Below, one piece after another: positions 46,260-58,097 of a stretch of DNA of 64,000 bases. This stretch comes from Sophora flavescens (taxonomy: Eukaryota > Streptophyta > Magnoliopsida > Fabales > Fabaceae). The first letter of the stretch is position 1; every line of letters starts with the position of its first letter. A model generated the notes under the pieces. The model saw nothing but the letters and a program-made list of their open reading frames with translations. It did not search any database and was not told where the DNA came from. Made by a program: the position numbers and the translations under genes. Location: assembly GCA_030762895.1 (NCBI GenBank), contig CM061063.1:96990210-97054209 (forward strand). Reading direction: 5' to 3'.

Positions 46260-46722
46260 TTCATGACATAACCATATTGTATTCTAAAAAAGTTTTAAAT
46301 TTTTTAAAAAAATCAGAATGAACTTCCAAATATCCTAACTCAACCTTAATAACCTTTAACACTACATTTGGAGTGAAAAATAAAAATAAAAATAAAAATT
46401 AAAAATTCATCTTAGCGTACAAAAGACTTAGTTGGGTCATCCACATTTCACTATACTACACACTATGTGACATAACCACATTGTCTTCTAAAATAATTAT
46501 TTAAAAAAAATAGAATGATCTTCCAAATACTCTAAATCAACCCTAATAACCTTTAAACTTAACTTTGGAGTAAAAATTAAAAAATTAAAAAAAATTGTAT
46601 TGGAACATATTGGCTTAAGAATGACATAATTGAGTCATTCACCATATATAATATTGCTTTCATGACTTAAAAATATTTTCTTCTAATATTTTATTTATAA
46701 AAACAAAAATAAAAATAGAAAG
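46260..46722. repeat. Diverged tandem repeat of about 207-208 bases
   Basis: Two copies and the start of a third. Copies begin CATGACATAACCATATTG (46262), TGTGACATAACCACATTG (about 46467) and TCATGACTTAAAAATATT (about 46670). Each contains CTTCCAAATA, CAACC(T/C)TAATAACCTTT and TTTGGAGT. Not assigned to a family. Confidence 0.65.
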
Positions 46723-47650
46723 TGTTAACACCCCGATTTTTCCCGGCTTTCTAGTGTCGGGAATGAATATATAAATATATATTTTTATCCGAGACTTAGA
46801 AAATGATTTTGGGTAAAATACTGTTATTTTCCAGTCATGTTTTATATTTTAGGGTTACGATGAAATTTTGGGTTGAAAATTCAGACGGAACCCGATCTGC
46901 GTTTTCACTGACAACAAAAGTTTACTGCTCAGAAGACCTAATTTTAATTCGTGAATGAGATGAAAAATGTTTTTGTCGTATTTACTACGATACTGGATGT
47001 TTTGAAAATTTTAGTGTAAAAATTAAAATATTATATTTGTTGCGGGCGAATAGTCGAGATATCTCTAGGAGAAACCTGCGTCAGATGAACCAAGGAGTCA
47101 GCAACGGGGCCGAGGTGATGGATTTGACCGACGTGACAAGCATTTATGACAAGCATATCCGCGACATAATGGCCATAATGGCGCATTTATGACAAAGGAA
47201 TCTTTTACCTAGAAATGACCATTTTACCCTTGGCTCTTCATGAAAATTACAAGCCATGCCATTGAGAATTTTGACCAAACCAACCCTAAAACCCACGGCT
47301 CCAATCTTGTCTTCTTCACTTAGGCCATCATCCATTTCATTTTCATGATTTCTTTCATCCAAAGTTCTTAGTTTGCCTTAAGAACTCATAAGAACACCAT
47401 AAGAGATTTGTGAAGAACATCATCAAAATCCTTCTTTTCTTTGATCATAAATATCCGACAAATTGTTTGAGAAATCCGGAAAGTTTACGCTTTATATAGA
47501 TGCAGACCAATTTAAGATATGTTTGGGTTGAGGAAAAGGGAGACGAATTGGATATTTTAGGTAGATTAGCTTGTTTTGAGGTAAAGTTCTCTTTGGAGCA
47601 CAATTCACTTCCACTACGACCAACCAATTCGGATACTGTTTATATATTCT
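46723..47650 (+). repeat. LTR fragment, type D (5' part)
   Basis: Begins TGTTAACACCCCGATTTTTCC, like 63423, and keeps the U3 block ATTTTAATTCGTGAATGAGA about 217 bases in. The right limit is not clear because it fades into AT-rich sequence. No internal region or second LTR is seen. Confidence 0.65.
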
Positions 47651-47954
47651 AAGTAAATAGTTAAACCAAAAGAATCTTATTATTTTCGGGTAATTCTAAG
47701 TATATAATATAATTTTAATATTAATTTAGATATTGTCATTATAATAAATTTTAGTAATTATTTTTATTATTATGCTATCTTTGAAAAGTATATAAAATAA
47801 GAATTAACTTAATTTTGAAAATATTTACATTTAAAGTGGATATTTTAAAAAAATACATTTATAGTAGATTAGATGTGTACATAAAAAAAAACTCATTAGA
47901 TGAGAATGGATTATATTTTATTTTAGTTTTAATTATTTAATTAATAATTTTAAA

Positions 47955-48050
47955 TATGCTACAAATGATTGGTAGTGTTAGAGGTACCAACATAGTTGTG
48001 ATGTCTATCATTACAGTGATGCCTCTGCACAACAATTTTGTTTAAAAAAA
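47955..48050 (+). mobile_element. LINE 3'-tail scrap
   Basis: TACCAACATAGTTGTGATGTC and GTGATGCCTCTGCA, then an A run. It matches the 3' tail of the other LINE pieces. Confidence 0.7.
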
Positions 48051-48389
48051 AGTTAAGACGACAAAGTAAATTATTTAAGCAAAATGAATATTTAATTTTT
48101 ATTGTAATCAAAATATAGAAATTTATTCACATAAAAAAATATAGAAATTTATTTTAAATTATATGAAATTTTATTTTAAAAATTAATTTTATGTTTTATA
48201 GGAATTATTTTGTTTTATAATTAAAAAGTTCATTGGAATGCTTTTAAAATATGAATTGATTTGATTTTATCCTTTTAATTTAATTTTTCCAGTTTGGATT
48301 CCACTTAACTTTGATCGGATTTGAGCGGATTTAATTTTATTTTAGTTTTAATTGGTTAGATTTACAAATTTAACCTTATTTTTTTGTAC

Positions 48390-48470
48390 TTGACCATGCA
48401 AGAGTTGGGATTTGGACCCCAACCACTTGGTTAAGGGGCACAAGTCAACCACCACTTGTGCCAACCTCCG
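48390..48470 (-). mobile_element. tRNA-like SINE fragment
   Basis: The minus strand reads GGTTGGCACAAGTGGT (A-box like) and later GGTTGGGGTCCAAATCCC (B-box like), resembling the SINE at 50001-50231. TTTGTAC lies on both sides (48383-48389, 48471-48477), a possible target duplication. Confidence 0.5.
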
Positions 48471-49329
48471 TTTGTACAATTTTATCCTTATTAGTTAACT
48501 CATTAAGTAAATAAATAAATTATTTAAAGAAAATGGATCTTATTATATTAGAATATTCTAAATATAGGTTTTAAATTTCAAAATTAATTAAAATCTGATC
48601 TTTATAATGAATTTTTGGAATTATTTTATTCGTAATCTAAATTTCTTTGGAAATTTTATGAAATAGGAACTAATTTTATTTGGAAGAAATTTAAATTTAT
48701 ATTTTGGATATTTAAAATATATTTTTAATAAAATAATTCACTTAACTTGGACCAAATTTTGTTGGACTTAATATGGATTTAGTCTTAGTTTGTTTAAATT
48801 AATAATTTTATCCTTATTTGTTTTCATATTTACATATTATTAGTTTTTTTATACTAATTTTACATATTTACATATTATTAGTAATGGCAATAAAGTAAAT
48901 TAACTAAAATGATATTATTATTTTTAGTCTATTCAGAATAAATAATTCAATTTGAAAATTAATTTAAAATTTATCATTATAATGAATTTTAGGAGTTATT
49001 TTAATTCATAATCCATTTTTTTGTGTGGAAATTTTATAAAGTAAGAATTAATCTGATGTTTAAAATTCTAATTATTTAAAATTCCAATTACTTCTTGTAA
49101 ACAAAAAATCCAATTAATTATTAAATTTAGTTATATTTTGGTGTATTTATTTAATTTAGTATTTAATTATTTAAATTAATGGTTTATAATATTTAAGTTA
49201 ATAATAATTATTTTAAATTCATTAAACTTAACTGATAGTCAATAAATATTTAAAAATGATCTCATTTGGACAATCTATATTATAGATGGAGAAATTGTAT
49301 GCAACTTTGTAAATATATGAATTTTAGAG

Positions 49330-49690
49330 TTTCTCGTTTCTATAGGGAATAGGGAGGGTAACAACTGTGCGGATAAATTGACTGATTTTGGGATTAAATC
49401 CCAATGTTTTCTTGGTGGTATTTGATTCTAGATTTTATTAGTGAAGACTTCTTTAGAAATAGATGGGCTCTTCCTAATTATAGATTTAGGTGATTAACTT
49501 TTTGTTCTAACTTCATGAGTTTTGGTTTTATGTCCCCCATGATTTTGTATATTTTATTCTTTTTTCTATTAACAAATTTAGGTATGCTGCAAATGATTGG
49601 TAGGGTTTGAGATGCCGACCTAGTTGGGATCTCCTACTCCTATTGTGATGACTTTGCATGCTTATGTTTGTTGTTTAAAAAAAAACTTAT
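49330..49690 (+). mobile_element. LINE 3' fragment (RNase H end plus tail)
   Basis: Encodes a decayed YREGNNCADKLTDFG and ends RWALPNYRFR before TGA at about 49492. The 3' tail follows with GCCGACCTAGTTGGGATC and an A run at 49676-49685. It is truncated at 5' and has stops. Confidence 0.8.
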
Positions 49691-49726
49691 GCTTTATATG
49701 GTAGTCAAAATATAGAAGTTTTTCAT

Positions 49727-49730
<4 letters not shown>

Positions 49731-49768
<38 letters not shown>
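49731..49768. repeat. (AT)n microsatellite
   Basis: About 19 uninterrupted AT units close after the LINE fragment. Confidence 0.97.
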
Positions 49769-49770
<2 letters not shown>

Positions 49771-50000
49771 TAATTTTAAAATTATTTGAAATCTTAACTT
49801 TAAAATTAATTTTTTGAAAAAAAAACTTTAAATTTAATTTTGGGAATTATAGGAATTATTTTGATTTACAGTTAATAAATTCATTGGAAAGTTTCTAAAA
49901 TAGGAATTGATTAGATTTTATATTCCATTTAATTTAAAATTTGGTAGCACCAATTCTATTTTTATAATTCGGAATCCACTTAACTTTGATCAGATTTGAG

Positions 50001-50231
50001 ATTGATATAGGTACGAAGTATCCACCACCGTTAGCAGTGACTAAACTCCGTCGGGAAACCTGTTGGGCACACAAGGTGGGTTCTCCCCTCCCAACCAAGT
50101 TTTCTTCATACTCAAGAGTGAAGATTCGAACCCCCGACCACTTGCTTAAGGTGTCCAACTCCCTTACCACTTGGACCAACCACATGTTGGTAAACTGAGA
50201 CTCGAACCCTGCCACGTTCGGACGCACGACA
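50001..50231 (-). mobile_element. SINE-like insertion with tRNA-like head and two B-box motifs
   Basis: Flanked by TTGAG at 49996-50000 and 50232-50236. The minus strand has TGGTCCAAGTGG (A box, 50167-50178) and GGTTCGAATC (B box, 50123-50132), plus a second GGTTCGAGTC (50201-50210) further 5'. The sequence outside the insertion rejoins to read as at 48316-48345, an uninterrupted relative, which supports the limits. Confidence 0.7.
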
Positions 50232-50649
50232 TTGAGCGGATTTAATTTATTCTACTTTTTATTGCTTAAAGTTATAAATTTTCCTCATTAGTTAATTTAT
50301 TTACATATTATAAGTTAAAAATAAAATTATTTAAAGAAAATGAATATTATTAATTTATAATATTCTAAATAAATATTTTAAAGTTTAAAATTATTTAAAT
50401 CTTATCTTTATAATGAATTTTAGTAATTATTTTGATTCTTAATCTAAATTATCTTTTGATAAAAATTAATGTCATTTTAAAGAAATTTAAATTTTATATA
50501 TTTAAAATAAGTTGTAAACTTAGACTAGATTTGATTGGACTTAATTTAGTTTTAGTTTCGTCAAATTAATAATTTTATCCTTGTTAGTAATTTTCTTATC
50601 TACATATTTTTACTAATGTAAATAAAGTAAATTAATTTTTTTTTAATAA

Positions 50650-53004
50650 AAGGCTATGGCATGCTAAGGCATCACTATAGAAGAAGGCATCCCAACTAGG
50701 TTGGCACCCCAACTTCTAACAATCATTTGCCGCAAGCCAACATGAAACTGAAGATAAAAAAAATACGAAGGATAGCATGGGGGGACAAAAAACCAAAACC
50801 CATGAGAAAAAAAAATCAACTAAACCTATAGTTGGGCAGGCCTATCCTATTACGAAAAGACTCATCCCTAATAAAGTCAGGGACATTGTCCCACCAGTTA
50901 AAACAATGACTAGCTACACCATAATTAGCTAAACCATCTGCACAACTATTTCCTTCCCTGTAAATGTGAGTAACCCGAAAGTTCATGCTTCTACAAAGGG
51001 CTTTGCAATTTTCCCATCTATTATGAAGCTGCCATGGGACTTTCCTGTTAAAAATGAAAGCATCAACCACCACCTTTGAATCACATTCAAGCCACAACGA
51101 GGACCAACCCTTTTGCTGGGCAACTTCAATTCCCATCATTGCTGCTAAAAATTCTGCATGAAGAGCTGAAACTATACCAAGGAAAGCCGAAAAACAGCCC
51201 AAGACTCTCCCATTAGAATCCCTAAATATGCCTCCAACAACAGCATACCCTGGACAACCCTTAGCTGATCCATCAGAGTTGCACTTTATCCAACCAATCG
51301 TATGAGGGAGCCAATCCACTTGTTTAATGCCATCCGCTTTAGGAGCATGACAGTCCACAAAAAAGAACTTGATTACCTTAAAATCCTCCATTGAATTGTT
51401 TGCAGTCCCTTTGGACAATGAGCCAGCTAGGTGAGTATGTGCCATGATGAGACTGATGACATGCCTGGATGATAAAATCTTTTTCCTAAATTTTACACTA
51501 TTTATGCAAAGCCATATGCCCGAGATTGTATTGATGATAACAGCCAAGACTATGTCCCTACCTTGACTACTGCTGAATCTACTACAGCTGTCAAACAAAT
51601 AGGCAATAGAGGAAGTGTTTAGTGCATAGTTCAAAGCATTGCCAAGCCAAGTCCATAGATCAGATGAGAAACTGTAGCTAAGGAAAACATGATCCGTCGT
51701 CTCCTCAGTTTCATAACACAGTGGGCAAATAGAGACAATGACACAACCCCTAGCTCTGAGGTTATCATCAGTTGGCATTTTTGAATGCATCAATCTCCAA
51801 ACTAGGAAAGATTTTGAAGGTGGAATGAAAATCTTCCAAATGAGTTTGCACCAATTTAGAGTATTAGAAGGAGGATTCAGGAACTTATAAGCTTCCTTGA
51901 GAGACAAGCTACCTGTATCTGAAGAACACCAAACTCTCTGATCTAGGCCAGCTTCAATAGGGATAGTTACTTTCTTCATCTCATCCAAAAGAGTAGGGAA
52001 TCTAGATTGAAGTTCAAAAGGAAGGAACCAATTGCCATCGATAATAAAGTCCTGAACTCTAGCAGACAATAAGTTCTGCATGGGAGGAGGAATGCTAAGG
52101 AGATCGACAACAGAAGTTGCATTGTTTAACCATCTATCCCTCCAAAAACTAATCTCGTCACCCTCTCCAAGGATCCATGAGGAGTTTTGCTCAATTACCT
52201 CAAAATAGCTCCTGATACCAGGCCAAATGGAAGACCTGACATAGGAAACTGAAGGCACACCCTTTCTGAAGAACCTAGATCTGCAAAGAACAGCCCAGTC
52301 TTCATTAGAAGTGGAGACATTCCAACTCAACTATAACATTGCAGCTTCATTGACAGATCTTATTGACCTGAGGCCTAAGCCACCTTCCTCTACGGGTCTG
52401 CACAGCGTTTTCCAGGAAACAGTAACAATTTTTGGGGAGTGGATGCAGCCTGACCATATGAAGTTCCTCAACCATTTGTCAATAGTCTTTAACAGATCTA
52501 TATGCCAGCTATAAATTTGGAAACTATACAGTAGCATTCCTCCAATTACAGATTTTACCATCTCTAATCTTCCCATAATTGAAAGCAACGAACCCTTCCA
52601 AGCTGCAAGTTTGGCTTTAATCTTATCAGCAATCGGCTGTAAGTGAACCACTTTGGGTTTCCCTTTGAAGATTGGAACACCTAAATAGTAAAAAGGAAGT
52701 TGTCCTTATTTGAAACCGAGAATTTCTTTGATTTCCACTAACCTTCTAGCAGAAATAGCACCAGCATAAAATGTGCACTTGTCAAGACTTAACCTTTGGC
52801 CAGATGTTTCAGCATATTCAGCAAACAAGGTCATTAGATTCCCCAAACCTTTTTTGGACCCCTTGCAAAATACCATTATATCATCAGCATAGAAAATGTG
52901 AGAGGGAGTCTTGCAGTATTTTGGACCAGCCATATGATGCACTTTACTAACTTCCATTAAAGAGGAGATACTTCTACTAAGGACCTCTTCAGGCATGCAA
53001 AAAT
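50650..53004 (-). mobile_element. LINE, 5'-truncated (2.35 kb)
   Basis: Begins in the RT palm (FCMPEEVLSR, 53004) and runs through the RNase H end to a 3' tail with CATCCCAACTAGGTTGGC at 50688-50705 and a poly-A (poly-T at 50636-50644). It lies within the AT-rich repeat units. A clean target duplication was not found. Confidence 0.88.
50816..53004 (-). pseudogene. LINE ORF2 (RT C-terminus, zinc region, RNase H), two stops
   Basis: One frame across the whole length. RT fragment with YADDIMVFCKGS; thumb and connection (LLYSFQIYSW, RNFIWSGCI); a zinc-ribbon-like region CPLCYETEETTDHVF; then RNase H with WIKCNSDGSA, HAEFLAAMMGIEVA, WLECDSKVVVDA and YREGNSCADGLANYG; ending GLPNYRFS at 50816. Stops TAA at 52706-52708 and TAG at 52331-52333 break it. 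It is better preserved than the other LINE pieces but lacks the endonuclease and half of RT. Confidence 0.9.
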
Positions 53005-53526
53005 AAACGATTCTTATTATTTTTAAGCTATTGAGAATAAATAATTCAGTTTGAAAATTAACTGAAATGTTATCATTATAATGAATTTTAAGAATTTCCA
53101 AATTCATAATTCAAATTTTTTGGAAATTTTATGAGATAACAATTAATCTTATTTTTTAAAAAAATTAATTATTTAAAATTCCGATTACTTTTTTTTAACT
53201 CAAAAATTCCAATTACTTAATATCAGTTATATTTGAGTGTATTTGTTCGTTTTAATTTTAATTTTCAGTTTTAATTAATTTTAATTAAATTTTTTTGGTA
53301 CACTAATTTATTAATTTAATCTAACCATTCATGCTCCTCTTGTGTGTGTCTTTTTGTTTCACTTCCACTTTATAGGTAGATTTTTAATTATTCACTTTCA
53401 CTTTCCCTCATTTGTCAAAAACAACTCTAAGTTTTGTCAAAATAAAAAACGACACTAAGTTCTATCTTCTTCCAAAACAAAACAAAAATGGCTCTAACCA
53501 GGAGGCGTGAAGGTCATCAAGGCAGG
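53005..53526. other. AT-rich flank of the LINE insertion
   Basis: Continues the repeat units of 48900-49100 (CTATTGAGAATAAATAATTC). No gene is seen. Confidence 0.6.
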
Positions 53527-53925
53527 GTCCGTTTGGTTTAGATTTTGATAAAATTGATTTTGAAGAATTGATTTTGAAGGAATTGATTTTAATAGAATTG
53601 ATTTTGAAAAAATTGATTTGTGTTTGGTAATGATATGTTGCAAAAGTGAGTTTAAAAGAATGATTTGTGTTTGGATGATAAAATTAAATTCACTTTTGTT
53701 GTGTAAATATAAAGAATTTGTGGGTCCCACACCCATAATCAATTCTACTCAACGAAAAGCTAGAAATTCTTGCTTCCACCATAATCAATTCTACCCACCC
53801 TGGAATCAATTATTTTCAATGTAATTTTGTAACCAAACACATGAATAGTGCTCAAACTTGATTTTGAACGGTGCAAACGGAATTTTGGATCCCAAACTAC
53901 AGTTTCCTACTGCAAACCAAACGGG
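53527..53925. mobile_element. MITE-like element with imperfect inverted ends
   Basis: Left end GGTCCGTTTGGTTT and right end AAACCAAACGGGCAC are near inverted repeats. The left arm repeats ATTGATTTTGAA five times. The right part carries AATCAATTCTAC several times, so the element can fold back. No ORF is present. A target duplication was not clear, so the superfamily is open. Confidence 0.6.
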
Positions 53926-54417
53926 CACGCAGTAGTTGTGTAACATCCACCCCCCTAGGGCATTACTACGTAACATATGCGGAAGTAAATTAAAATATAA
54001 TTTCCTGTTTGCTTTCGAAAAATTGTTTTCTTTTAAGTCAGAAAGCTGGGGTATAAAATTTTTTTTCTTTACGGATAACTCTGAAATCCATCATTCATAC
54101 ATTCAAAACGTAAAGTCACGTTCGTAACAAAGTTACCATGACATACAAAATTTCTCTAGGTTTCCACTTTCGAAAGAAAAAGTTCAAACTACAGATGGAT
54201 GTATATAACACTACATTTACCGACCTCTTTAGATATACAACCCCAACTTAGACTCCTAAGCTAGTAATTCTATCAAATATTCATTGGAGAGGCCCCCAAT
54301 CAGAATACTTCCCTAACCTCTAACACTAGGTCTTCAAGTGACATAGAAAGACTCCTCTGCAACATCGGTACTAAAGTACCAAGGTACTACATCGAAACCC
54401 GAAGAGACCTGATATAA

Positions 54418-55925
54418 CTGTAAGAGTGAGACACCGGCAAATGGATATATCATACAACAACCCTACACATGATACATACAACACCTTGGCATATTAACAT
54501 TTTTAATATTACTCATAGGTAAACAACAAGTATTATTTCAGTGGGTCTCATACCCCAATCAGTCAATTTTATAATGATAATGCATGACACTTCTATTATC
54601 AGGCTCTAATCTTAATCTCATGAGATACCATCACCGTTTTATCATTAAGAAAGAAAGAGTTGATCAGGCTCATACGCCCCGTTTGGCAAGTTGTCTTCGT
54701 CACCTCATGCGCCCGGATCAACATCATCACGAATCCCTTATAACAACCATTCGGATGTAAACCTCATCGAATACCACATCTTAAGCGGGTATTCGGATAA
54801 CTCAAGCACGTCTGCTAAGGGGAAATGCATATGAATAAAAGACTTTCATTATCGAGGTTTTTCTTTGTGTTCACTATTTTCCGTTGTCGAAGCCCAAAGC
54901 TAACGACTATTCACAATTTTCATTACTTGAAAATCAATAACACAGGACACACAGTCCGAGTGCTCAATCACAACACCTTAGACCGATGCCGCAGTCCAAG
55001 GTTGTGGTCGTAGAAACAATTATAATTTTATCCATGTTTTATTTCAACATGATTAGGACTCCTAACCCATAACAATGAAATTAGGACACACAGTCCACAA
55101 TTCCAAAATTAGGACTCCTAGCCCATAATATCATGATCAGGACCCTTGGTCCATAATTCTTGACACTGATCCCAGATCACGTGCATAAACTGAATTCTAG
55201 AGGCGACGTCTCGCGAACTAGCTAGCATTCTCTTTCACATGTGCTTAATTTTCGCTCAGTGAAAATCAAAAACCAAAACAAAACCTCGGTCACTTTTCCA
55301 AGTAACCGGAACGTTTTAAATCATTTAGGAGAAAATCTTTTCCTTTACAAAGTCTTTTATAAAACTTTTGGAAATTCGTTTGCTTTTGAAATCCTTGATG
55401 AAATAAAGTCAAATATCTTCAAAGGGGTTTTTCCTTCATGAAAGACATAGTTCGAAAAAGGTTTTCTCTCGTACAAACTTTGGATCAAAAAAAGGTAGTT
55501 TCTATTGACTTAAAAACACTTCAACATTTCTTTTCAAAACTAGAATCTTATTCTCTTGAAGTAAGGGTTTTAAACAAGGAACTTTTATAAATGAAACCAA
55601 TACTTTCAAAGTTCTATTCAAGGCTTATTAAGGCTTTTAATCCTTTATAATCATTGTGTACAGACTCAACTCCGGGTTCTCAAACTTCAATCAACAGTAA
55701 TGTATTCTCAACAATAATATCACAGTTAACGACAGTTCATCACATATAAATAATTCATAACACTTTTAAGCAAGTAATATTCAACTTCAAGTAATAACCA
55801 CAATAGTTCAAGTAAACAAGTTATTCAAGTATTGGCTCAATATCACAATAATATTCAAATCACTCAAGTAAACACATACACACATGCATATAGTCATTAA
55901 ATATCCCTAGGCAATCCCCTCTTAC
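54418..55925 (-). other. Putative intron-like block in the solo LTR
   Basis: In element orientation GAAG|GTAAGAGGGG at 55925 and CTCACTCTTACAG at 54418; length 1508. The donor again lies in a perfect inverted repeat, CTTACCTTC/GAAGGTAAG (55921-55941). Confidence 0.5.
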
Positions 55926-56389
55926 CTTCCGTGAAGGTAAGGAGATTAGATGCTCGAAGATGTATGTCACGAACGTCCTCATTTCCTCCGCGATGGAAGT
56001 CTAATGTTATGAGCACAAAATCACAAGTTAAAATCAACAAGAACACTAAACCACAAGGTATAGGTTCGGCCAAGACTAGTTCTTAGGGTTAGAGATTCCC
56101 AAAAATTATACAACTCATGGATTTATGATCCTTAAGTGTTAGGAGTTCATAAACAATGATCATTTAACAAAGTTGAATTAAAATTCCACTAAGTTAAAAA
56201 CATAGGGCATTCGGCCAAAGCTAGTAAAATAGGCTAGCATTCACTAAACTTTCCAATCTCTTAGGTTTAGCATCATTATGTGTTAAGGAGCTCAAAACCA
56301 TGATCATTTTGGAAAAATAAGACCAAGGTATCCTAGGTTCATAACCTTCTAGGTTCGGCCTTCATAGGATTTATAGGCTAGAGATCTTT

Positions 56390-56897
56390 AAACTTTCCAA
56401 TCTCTTAGACTTAGCATCCAAATATCTTATGGAGCTCAAGTCCATGATCATCTTGTAAAAATGAAAATAACACATACTAGCTTTAATAACATAAAATAAA
56501 CAAGTTATAAATCCTTAAACTTTCCAATCTCTTAGACTTAGCATCCAAATATCTTATGGAGCTCAAGTCCATGATCATCTTGGAAAAATGAAAATAACAC
56601 ATACTAGCTTTAATAACATAAAATAAACAAGTTATAAATCCTTAAACTTTCCAATCTCTTAGACTTAGCATCCAAATATCTTGTGGAGCTCAAGTCCATG
56701 ATCATCTTGGAAAAATGAAAGTAACAAATACTAGCTTTAACAACATAAAATAAACAAGTTATAAATCCTTAAACTTTCCAATCTCTTAGACTTAGCATCC
56801 AAATATCTTATGGAGCTTAAGTCCAGGATCATCTTGGAAAAATGAAAGTAACACATACTAGCTTTAATAACATAAAATAAACAAGTTATTAAGAGTT
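56390..56897 (-). repeat. 127-base tandem repeat, four copies
   Basis: Copies start at 56390, 56517, 56644 and 56771, each AAACTTTCCAATCTCTTAGA. They are nearly identical to each other, a recent local amplification of one of the exon-like units of this LTR group. Confidence 0.92.
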
Positions 56898-57473
56898 CTA
56901 AATCCATGATCAATACTTGGAAAGTTGAAACATAGTATCCTAGGCCTACTTATTCATATTTTTTGGCCATCATAGGAACAAGCTATCAAAACCTCCAAGA
57001 TTTATAGATCCAAGATCAAGGGATAGTTAGAAACTCAAACACATGATCATATTCCAAAAGTTGAAACAAAAACTTCCTAGACAAATGCAAGCATTCGGCC
57101 TTCATTGGAAGAGATGGATAGAGATTTTTGTTTTACACGACCTCTTAGTATGTGAAATTATAAGTTGGTACAAGACCATAGAAAGTGGTTTCAACTCAAA
57201 AGGAGTTTTCTACCAATTTAGAGAGATTTTAGAAGTTTAAAGCATATAAAGAACACATAATTAAAGTGAACTAAGAAATAAAAGATGAAACTTGCAAAAA
57301 GATTCATATGATAGCATTACCCTTAGTATAAGGAAAAACTTTAATGAAGAACTTAAGTAGAAAAGATGAATAAAAACTAAAGCTTTAAGAGCTTGAACTT
57401 TTAGAAGAAAGAAGAAGATGAATGTTTAATGGAGTTTTGAAGGAGGAAGATGATGAAGTGAAAATGAAATGGG

Positions 57474-57481
57474 TATATATA
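57474..57481 (-). promoter_or_regulatory. TATA box of the solo LTR
   Basis: The minus strand reads CTCTATATATACCC about 610 bases into the LTR, the same place as in LTR A. Confidence 0.6.
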
Positions 57482-58097
57482 GAGAGGGGAGAGAGTGGCA
57501 CGAAATTGAGGAGAGAGGAATGAGCTTGGAGAGCAAGTTTTGACCTTATGCCTTGTTTGGTTTCAGAAGAGAGAGAAAAATGGGGTTTTAGAATATAATA
57601 TGTTATATTTCAAAAAGTGTCATCATGACCACTTTTTAGGAGGTAGCTTAGGCCATACCTCTAGTGAGTCATCTCACTCCCTCATCTCACCTCAAGCCTT
57701 TTATGTCTCATATTCTGCTCTATTTCGTATCCGGTTGCATTTCCGATCGTAATTCTTCCGACGTTTTCGTCCGAATAAAATATTTTATTTTATTTTTGAA
57801 TGAAAATTTTCAAAATAACCAAAGTGGAAGGAAACATAATAAAAACACTAACTATCTCATTCACGGGTCAAAATTAGGTTTTCTGCTCAGTAAACTTGTA
57901 CCGACAGTGAAAATTCAAACCGGCTTCCATCTGAATTTTCAACCGAATTTTTTACCTTAACTTCATATGATATAAAAACACAAGAAAATGATTTTATTTT
58001 AATTAAAATCATCCTCTGGGTTTAATATAAAATGAACACATTTAAATATGTATTTACTGCTACAGACAGCATAGGAAAAACAGGGTGTTACAAGTTG

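Larger units (their letters stand above)
47651..50640. repeat. AT-rich old repeat units with SINE and LINE scraps
   Basis: No gene is seen. Blocks built on ATTTTATCCTTATTAGTT, AATTCATTGGAAATTTT, GGAATTGATTTGATTTTA and CACTTAACTTTGATCGGATT recur at about 48180, 48490, 48850, 49860 and 50270, and again at 53010. They look like decayed copies of one element, but I could not define its ends. Confidence 0.55.
53939..58092 (-). repeat. Complete solo LTR, type A (4154 bases), target duplication AGTTG
   Basis: The plus strand starts TGTAACATCC and ends AGGGTGTTACA. AGTTG occurs directly on both sides (53934-53938, 58093-58097). The structure equals LTR 39684-43798, with TATA, tandem exon-like repeats, intron-like block and U3 block in the same order on the minus strand. 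It is left by recombination between the two LTRs of a former element. Confidence 0.95.

Noticed and set aside
50123..50210. A possible tRNA gene on the minus strand
   Set aside because: The A and B boxes are present, but no clean acceptor stem or anticodon arm can be folded by eye. The limits and the duplication fit a SINE better.
54825..55441. Short plus-strand frames repeated in several LTRs (for example the MLNFRSVKIKNQN type at 55241 and 60519)
   Set aside because: They are antisense to the LTR, lie inside the intron-like block, and are not kept in 12426-12692 or 18480-18660 without changes of frame.
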